Shown here: piece by piece, positions 57,187 to 64,000 of the stretch
Layout of the letters: each line of letters begins with the position of its first letter
Numbering within the stretch: the first letter of the stretch is position 1
NCBI RefSeq assembly: GCF_022539315.1
Contig: NC_066326.1
Span: forward strand, 14,958,601 to 15,022,600
DNA length: 64,000 nt
DNA from: Serinus canaria
Taxonomy: Eukaryota; Chordata; Aves; Passeriformes; Fringillidae
Direction of reading: 5' to 3'
Notes under the pieces: generated by a model
Told to the model about the DNA's origin: nothing
Seen by the model: only the letters and a program-made list of their open reading frames with translations
Databases searched by the model: none
Position numbers and translations under genes: made by a program

Positions 57187-60100
57187 GAAATTTCCTCCAA
57201 ATGCACAGGCAGACAATATTTGTCTGAAAGAACAGTATTTTCAATATATAAGATCTATTCAAAGCATATAAGCATACATGTTTAGCAAGGACAAGGTATG
57301 ATGGATTCTCATGGAGAGTTTTACTGTGCATTTGATCCAATCTGAAGTGCAAGATCCCTCATCCTCTGAAGTGACCTCCTTATTAGATTTAAAATTCTGA
57401 CTTAAAATGTTACTTTGTTTCATAACAGAAACCCTCTACCCAATTTTTAATCAATAATTGTGTCAGGAGTGATTAAATAAAATTATCAGCACTCAGTGCC
57501 TGGTTCTGTTATTCTGACAGCTTAATGTTCTCATGCCAGTTTCACAAAACCCAGGGTGCCAGATGCATTTTGAAATTGAGCACGAGGACATCTGGCAGCC
57601 CAGCCCAGATTTTGGGGTAATCCCGTGGTGTTTGGAACCACCTGAGCTCTTGACTGTGCAGAGCTGAGGGCTGCTGCCAACACAGGAGGTGACTGTTGGC
57701 ATCCAGGAATTCTGTATTTTAGCATTTTAATTTGAACCTCTCTTTTGAATATCTGAATCTTTATAAATTAATGAAACACTAAGGTTGCAAGCAGCACTCA
57801 CATTTGAGTAATGAAAGCTCTTTTGGACTGTATCTTTCTTGAGGAAGACCCTTCCTTCTGTTCCCATAAAAGAATTTATGAACACATTCAGGGCAAGTGC
57901 CCCATTTATTTATATATTCATTTTTTACTGCAAGAAATTGCAAGCTCTTATTTCTAAAGCAAAAAAACCACCCAACCAAAAACATGTTCTCTCCCTCCCA
58001 TATTTCTTATTTACTTCAAGATTTCTTTTGATCAAATCATCCACAAAAAGGCAGTTGTGATCTCACATGGGAAAGCAGAAAATTCCCCAACAGTGGTATG
58101 ACAAAGAAAGTCATTGTGTGGAAAACTAGAATGTAGAACACAGAGAAAAGAGGAGTGTAGTGGGAGAAAGAGGTGATAAAAGATATGATAGGTCAAATTG
58201 AAAGAACAAAGGTAGAGGTGAACAAAAATACAGCAGAAAAATCAAAGAGGAAAAAAATGGAGGAAATATATACTTACTGCTAAAATTATGGGAGAGATAG
58301 GCCTTTTTGAGGAGAAAAATCCTTTACTGAAAGCAGCAGTTTTGTAGAAGAAAATAAATAGGAGAGGGTAACGGGTGTCACAGTGGCTGCAGATCTTTGC
58401 CTGCTAAATCCAGACAGAAATGGTGAAAGAAAACAGGTAATTTCTACAGTAGGCAATAAGTGACTGGAAAACAAGGGAGGCAAGGAGAGCAAAAGGAAGG
58501 AGTGAGAGAAGACCAGAACATTGAAACTAGTAAGTTTAAGTTTACATGATTCTAAATTTTTATTGTAAGAGAATTAAGTAGATGGACAAGATTGAAATAA
58601 AGAAATAGTCCATTTTGGATCCCAGGACAGGATCTGTGGCACTGTCCATGGAGATGGTCCTGTGCTCCCTTACTCCATAAAGCTCAGCAGTGGACAGCAG
58701 ACCTTGACCTACCTGGCTGGCAGAGTTTGGGCACAAGACAAACCTGGCCAGCCTGAGCTTTCCTGTTTGATTTACTGGGATGAGGCAAATCTCTGGAGCT
58801 GGCAAGATCCTGTCTGTGCCTGTCTGGGAACCACGAGTTGCTCTCAGGTCTCCTTTAGCATGGCACCTGTTCAATAAGCACTTTGAGATTGCTGCAAGGC
58901 AGGAGGTAACAGCAAATGTAGCTAAAGGTAACAGAGGGCAGAGAGAAGCAGCAGATAGGCGGTCACAGTTAGATAAAACATTTACTCCTCTTGCTGATGG
59001 CTGCTGGTTTAAAAGGGAAGTGTGGGGCCAAATCCTGTGAAATATGCATAGATCTGTTACATATACACTGACACTATTTTGTATTGGAATTAGAAATTAC
59101 AAAATGCCAAATATTCATTACTGCATCTGCCTTCAGCTTCTGAGCAAGGGAAGGGAACATAGGAAATCAGAAACCCACCAGAACTCACTTTGCTTGGAAA
59201 GCACAGGAGGAGAGGGACTAAACAACAAATTAAGACAGAATTCAAGTGAAGAGTGGAATAGCACCTACTTACAGAATGGAAAGTGCAGTGCAGAGGGGAA
59301 GAAGCACTACATGCATTTGAGAGCTGCAGCAGCCAGGCACAGCAGCAACTTTGGGCTGCTGGAGAAAGCACAGAAATCTCTGTCAGCACAACTTGTCTAT
59401 TCAAAGTCAGATAAAATCTTTGAACGATGTGAGGAGTTTCTATTGTACCTTAATAGATTCCCTGGCCCAGAGCTTCTTTGCAGCAAGGGAGAACTGCATT
59501 AGCAAGGCAGCAGCTGCCTGGGAAAGCTCAGGCACTGCAGTTTGAGTACAGCTCTCAAGCATGGCCTGTGCCAGATTGAGCCTCACTTAAAGCAGAGGGT
59601 CCCAGGTGAAAGCTGCCCCAGTCATGAGCCACTGCTTCCTGCTCAGTGCTGTTTCTATCCCTGCTGCTGGCAGGAGGTGACACACAGACACCCTGCAACT
59701 GAAAGCAGGGAATATTTCATTTTCAGCAACTCTGCTGATATAACCCTGGATCAACAGCTTGTGATTCAGATCCCAAGTTCATCTATAATGGAATCAGATT
59801 GGGAAGCCTGGTTTTGATGCACTGAAGTGAGCAATCTGGTACTTCCAGTTTCCAAATTCCACGGTTTGTCATGTAGTTTGTGCAGAAAAATCAGCACCTT
59901 GAAAGTACAAGCAATTCACACAAATATATCTTGGCATCATGTCTGCACAGTTCTTTCAAAAAACAGGCTTCTAATTACACAGTTTGTTTTAGCTTATTGA
60001 CTTTGGCAAGAAATTGTTTCACTTTTAGTACATTGCTTTAAAATTAAAAGGTTTTTCCAGTTATATATTATTGGCATGATAGAAAATTCTGTTAAACTGC

Positions 60101-61043
60101 CTATAAGGCTGGCATATTTATGGGTTCAAAGATACAAAGGAACTGAAATTCTAAAACAAAATCATATTGGAAATAAAACTTACAAAAAGCAGAAGACTGA
60201 AACTACAGCTTGGCTTTCATGGGCAGAGGCTTCTGTGTGTGTGTGTGTTTACTCTGCAGTGTTACCTCCGTGCACAGCAGGTTGGGTTTTAGATGTTCAT
60301 TATTTGTAAAAAATCTTCCAATATTTGCAAAATGTATGAAATGAAGCCAAAAAAAAGCTGCTGACTTTTGGGGTTGAAATGCAGTGTTTTGCAACCAGAG
60401 GTTTTGCAACCAGCCAATGGCTGTTCTGCAGATGCTTTCTAAAGGGAGCCTCAGAGACTTGCAGCAATGAACCAGAGCACAGCTGGTGTGGGTTTGCATC
60501 ACCCCATTCACGGCTGATTTCATGAGTTTTGAATGGTCTCACAGCACAACCTCCAAGAGAGCCCTGATACAGCAATAAAATAGAAAATGAGGGACATGGT
60601 AAACTAATACTGCCTCAAACTTCATGGTGTTTTCACAAAGTGCATGGTTCAAGAACACCACCACCTATAACTGGATAAAGTCTTAGAGATCTATTACTGT
60701 TTGCATGGCACATTTGTTGGCTCGGATGATGCCACTACTGATTTTTCTTTGGAAACTTAAGTCCATGTGTCCATATCAAACTGTGGCTGATAATGTCAAT
60801 TTTATTTAGTTCATTCACATAAATCTTCAACAAAAAAACCACATTGCAGATTAGAAACCATTTTCAAATAGCAAACAAGCAAGGACCGTCATATCTTTAA
60901 AGTATAATTATTTCAAGATAATATATTTGTGAGACATATATAGAGCAACAGTAAGGGTTTAACTGTGTGGTTTTCTTGATGAAAGTACCAAAAATACTTG
61001 GAAGAGCTTCATTTGCATAATTTTCTTCAAAGATTTTTTTTTT
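57187..61043. other. Intergenic region between convergent ITIH3 and ITIH4
   Basis: ITIH3 3' UTR begins here, with a candidate AATAAA at 57475-57480. From about 58120 to 58540 the plus strand is strongly purine-rich. A (GT) dinucleotide run lies at about 60236-60249. A minus-strand AATAAA near 60800 could end ITIH4. Open frames up to about 150 codons occur but show no family resemblance or splice-site support. No gene is called. Confidence 0.6.
57475..57480 (+). terminator. ITIH3: Candidate polyadenylation signal of ITIH3
   Basis: AATAAA occurs in gattaaataaaattatc, about 290 nt after the stop codon at 57184-57186. A T-rich stretch follows within about 50 nt. Confidence 0.6.
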
Positions 61044-64000
61044 CTAGGGAGTTAGATCTATGGACCAGCAGGAAACAGGTTCACTGGCTGACTCAAGCCT
61101 GAAATGAAATCAAAACAAGAGAAAATGTGATAACACAATCAAGGGGCAGGGTCAGAATTGCCCTGATATGCAGATGGTACCAGGAGTCAGAGGCCTGGGT
61201 GGGCAGAGCTGCACCTCAGCACTGCCAAAACCTGCACACTCACAGCATTTTTTTCCCCATCACAGATGTGTGCTAAGAGCAGTTGAAGGATAGAAAACTT
61301 TCCTCGTGGTAAATCCTATTGAGGGAACACCCTCCCATTTCCAGGAAAACAATGTAAGCTGTACCCCCAGGGTGTAATTATTTCCCCCCAATGAAATAGC
61401 AGCCTTGAGCCCTGAAGCATCACTTAAACAACAAATGCAAGCTTTTGGGAAAAAAGTAAAATGCAAGTTATTTACACCAAAGAGGTGTGTTCTTACAAAC
61501 ATTCCCTCAGTTTCATTTCTTTAGATCTCTGGTATTTGCTGATAAAATACATCTCAAAGCACACCCCCTCCCCTCCTTCCATATCTGGTACCTGGAAATT
61601 TTGTGCTCAGATCCAGACACTCTCAGGAGTCTTTCCACAGCTCTCTGATCATTGTTGGAGTTACTCCCAAATTGTGCTTTTGAATAAAATTGACCTAAGC
61701 AACAGACACAGAAATTATTAAAAAACACAAACCAGCTGTGTGCTGCTGTTTGTTTAAGCCAAATGGCAGCTGTAACACTAGGAGTTCAGCTCTTCATCTC
61801 AGAAAGCAAACCAAAGATCAAGTTTGGGTACTCCATTAGTAAGATTAGAAAGTTTCTCTGTTTCATCTGTGATCTCCTTTTATCCCTAATGCTCTCCATG
61901 GAAAGACTCAGCCTTTCTCTGATGGTTTTTCACAATTATTCCTTCCTTGTGGTTTTTGGAATATGGAGCCTCCCTGTTTGCAAAGTTTCCAAAACAACTA
62001 CAACTTAGGTCCCACCAGGATTTTTGGAGCCAAGATGTTCGGGAGCAGCTGGCTTTCATTTCCTAACCATGATTGTTTACAATTTTATGTCCATTATTTA
62101 TAGTCTGTTCTTTGACATCAAATGGATTTTCTGTATCAATCATGTCATTCCACAGCACTGTTGAGGTTAAGCCCAACTATTATTTCTGTCTTATTTTAAC
62201 ATCCTCTAAAGCCAAAATGAGCTGCTTAGGGTGAGTGGAAAAGCATTGTTATGTGTGTTAGGTTTCCAGGGTGAGACCTGTCCTTTTTGGAATTGCTGGT
62301 CAGTAGAAGTTAAAAGTCCAAAAGGAATAAATCTAATGCAAAGTTTCTCAAGAACTCCCTGAACCAAACCCCTGACCACAGTCTCATTTCAGGAGCTGAG
62401 TTCCAAGAGCATTCTTTGCTCACACATCCATGCTGATACACACCCAGAACTCCAGTGACTTTGTCCGAAAAACGGTCGGTGTTCAAGAAATAGAGCCCAA
62501 GGAAATCTTCTGGAAACCTGACCAAGGAAATTTTTACTGTGACCGTATCAGGCAGTGATGCTGTAACGCTCCTTTCCTTTTCAACTGACACTTTCAGCCT
62601 AGGAAGTAAATTGGGAAATTATTTCCAAGAAGAATGTGAAGAAAGAATATGTATTTAACTAACTGACATTAATTAATCAAAATAATTTCATTTTTGCCTT
62701 TTATATCTTTGCAATTGCATTTTTCCTCATCTGTTTGTAGTTATCTTTAAACTAGAAAATATTGAGGAGAATATCTTTTCTCTCTGTGCTGCACAACAGG
62801 TCTTGCAAATATACCAAGGGACAATTTTTTTGCTGATGAATACACTTTATTATCCATAATGACAAGAAATGCTTGGATGGGGAAAAAAATTTCTCACTAT
62901 TTTAATGAGAAAAAAGGTAGACTAATAAAATAATTCAACCTTTTTTTAATGAAAAAGTCAATTTTTTTTTTCTGGATATTTCACATGTTTTTCAGATCTT
63001 GCCTTTCTTCTGACCCATTAATATTATTGTGATCCCAGGTGGTCTTGGAGAACACAAATGTCACTGTCATTTTGCTCCCTGCAGACAGGATTAATGAAGC
63101 CACCCCCAAAGTGCTGATGCAAGGGCTCGGGTGCTGGATTGAAGCAGGAGGATCATTCTGCTTGGCAAATTATACTAGGACATAAATCCAGCCAGCTCTT
63201 GGCCCTGTTTGGATTGCAAGAATAATTGAAAGCAGTTGTTGTAGGACTTGTTATTGTCTAGAACTGTGTGTGTGGGAGCAGCGATGTATGTCCTGTCTGC
63301 CCCAGACCAGCAGGGGATCTTTGTGCAGACTTGTTCCAGCAATATAAAAAGGCTGGGGGAAGCAGCTCCACTCAAGCTCTTCCTTGTGGCACTGAAGGAT
63401 CCTGCTCTAATTACTCCAACAAATGAAGTCTGCTTTTAAAGTATCCCTTCTCCTACAGTGGACATTTACTTACAGACAGCTATTCCAACACTTTATGCAT
63501 CCCCATAAAAAAATGTCAGCTTCCCAGATGGGAGTTATTGCTAAAACGGAGGAGAAAGAAAATCCCAGCCTGTGTGGAGCCAAGAGCTGCATAAAAGGGA
63601 CAGTAAATGTCAAAGCCATCATTGACAGTGCTTGTTCTGCCCTGGAGGAACACAAAGTGGCTGCTGGTGGCACCAGGCTGCTCTGCATCCTTTCTTTTGG
63701 AACATAAATACATGAACAGCAGGCTGATGGTGCAGTTGCTCTGGTTCTCTTTACCCGGGCATGGAGAAATAAAATTAAACTTATTTTCTTCTCCAAATTT
63801 GAAATGCAGGATTATGAAGATACCCTGCTGCTACTCACACTGATATACTCGCTGGAGAAGGATATTTGGAAGCACTTACTTCAGTTAAAAGGGAAATTAG
63901 AGGCCTGAATCAACAAAGATCTGACACATTTTCAAGTTTAGGAAAAGACAGGGAGATGTTTCTTACCCCTGGATGGTGGAGGAGGTTGATGTTGTCCATG
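61044..64000 (-). CDS. ITIH4: ITIH4, inter-alpha-trypsin inhibitor heavy chain family member 4, 3' end (partial)
   Basis: Four terminal exons are seen in transcript order: from beyond 64000 to 63967, 62598-62444, 61694-61592, and 61098-61044 ending in TAG. Phases agree across all junctions. The peptide runs WTTSTSSTIQG, then LKVSVEKERSVTASL, then FPEDFLGLYFLNTDRFSDKV and GVLG. It continues GQFYSKAQFGSNSNNDQ, LLRVSGSEHKISR, and ends PVSCWSIDLTP. The ending resembles the human ITIH4 terminus (ISCWSVEL) and lacks the long CWFVHNN...GLIDG...DYIV tail of ITIH1/2/3 seen in the neighbouring gene. The last exon encodes only 17 residues plus stop. The VIT, vWA and any kallikrein-sensitive region lie outside the window. 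ITIH4 is a liver-secreted acute-phase protein in mammals. Confidence 0.85.
62599..63966 (-). other. ITIH4: ITIH4 intron within the C-terminal domain
   Basis: No additional minus-strand exon is needed, because the flanking exons join in phase. The plus strand holds a TATA-like element (tataaaaagg at about 63344) followed about 80 nt later by an ATG opening a 94-codon frame (63423-63707). It is described in the findings and not called as a gene. Confidence 0.6.

Noticed and set aside
58560..59820. Several frames of 60-150 codons between ITIH3 and ITIH4, considered as a novel gene
   Set aside because: They occur on both strands without consistent splice signals, promoter elements or domain features.

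Overview
This is nuclear DNA from a vertebrate, almost certainly a bird. The genes are split by GT-AG introns, the introns are short for a vertebrate, CpG-rich islands sit at gene starts, and at least three interspersed repeats look like 3' ends of avian CR1 LINEs. Gene content and order match the mammalian 3p21.1 neighbourhood PBRM1-GNL3-GLT8D1-SPCS1-NEK4-ITIH. I cannot name the species.

Layout. 1-4.2 kb: 5' end of PBRM1 on the minus strand (first coding exon at 370-525, noncoding first exon in a CpG island). 4.2-11.9 kb: GNL3 (nucleostemin) on the plus strand, 15 coding exons, about 580 codons. Its introns carry four box C/D snoRNAs: three SNORD19-like copies and one SNORD69-like. 13.5-19.7 kb: GLT8D1 on the minus strand, 372 codons. 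19.8-22.7 kb: SPCS1 on the plus strand, 101 codons. 23-36.3 kb: NEK4 on the minus strand, 16 exons, about 800 codons, with a 30-bp minisatellite in intron 1. 37.46-57.19 kb: ITIH3 on the plus strand, 22 exons including a likely 6-nt microexon, about 891 codons. 57.2-61.0 kb: gene-free. 61.0-64.0 kb: the 3' end of ITIH4 on the minus strand, running off the window.

Organisation. PBRM1/GNL3 and GLT8D1/SPCS1 are head-to-head pairs that share CpG-island promoters. GNL3/GLT8D1, SPCS1/NEK4 and ITIH3/ITIH4 are tail-to-tail. The first five genes are housekeeping in type: chromatin remodelling, nucleolar GTPase and ribosome biogenesis, a Golgi-type glycosyltransferase, signal peptidase and a NIMA-related kinase. 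The ITIH genes encode secreted inter-alpha-trypsin inhibitor heavy chains. ITIH3 has a TATA-type promoter with HNF1-like and FOXA-like sites, in contrast to the CpG promoters of its neighbours.

Exon boundaries were placed by eye from splice consensus, phase continuity and remembered family sequence. All completed coding sums are multiples of three. No search or folding program was run.
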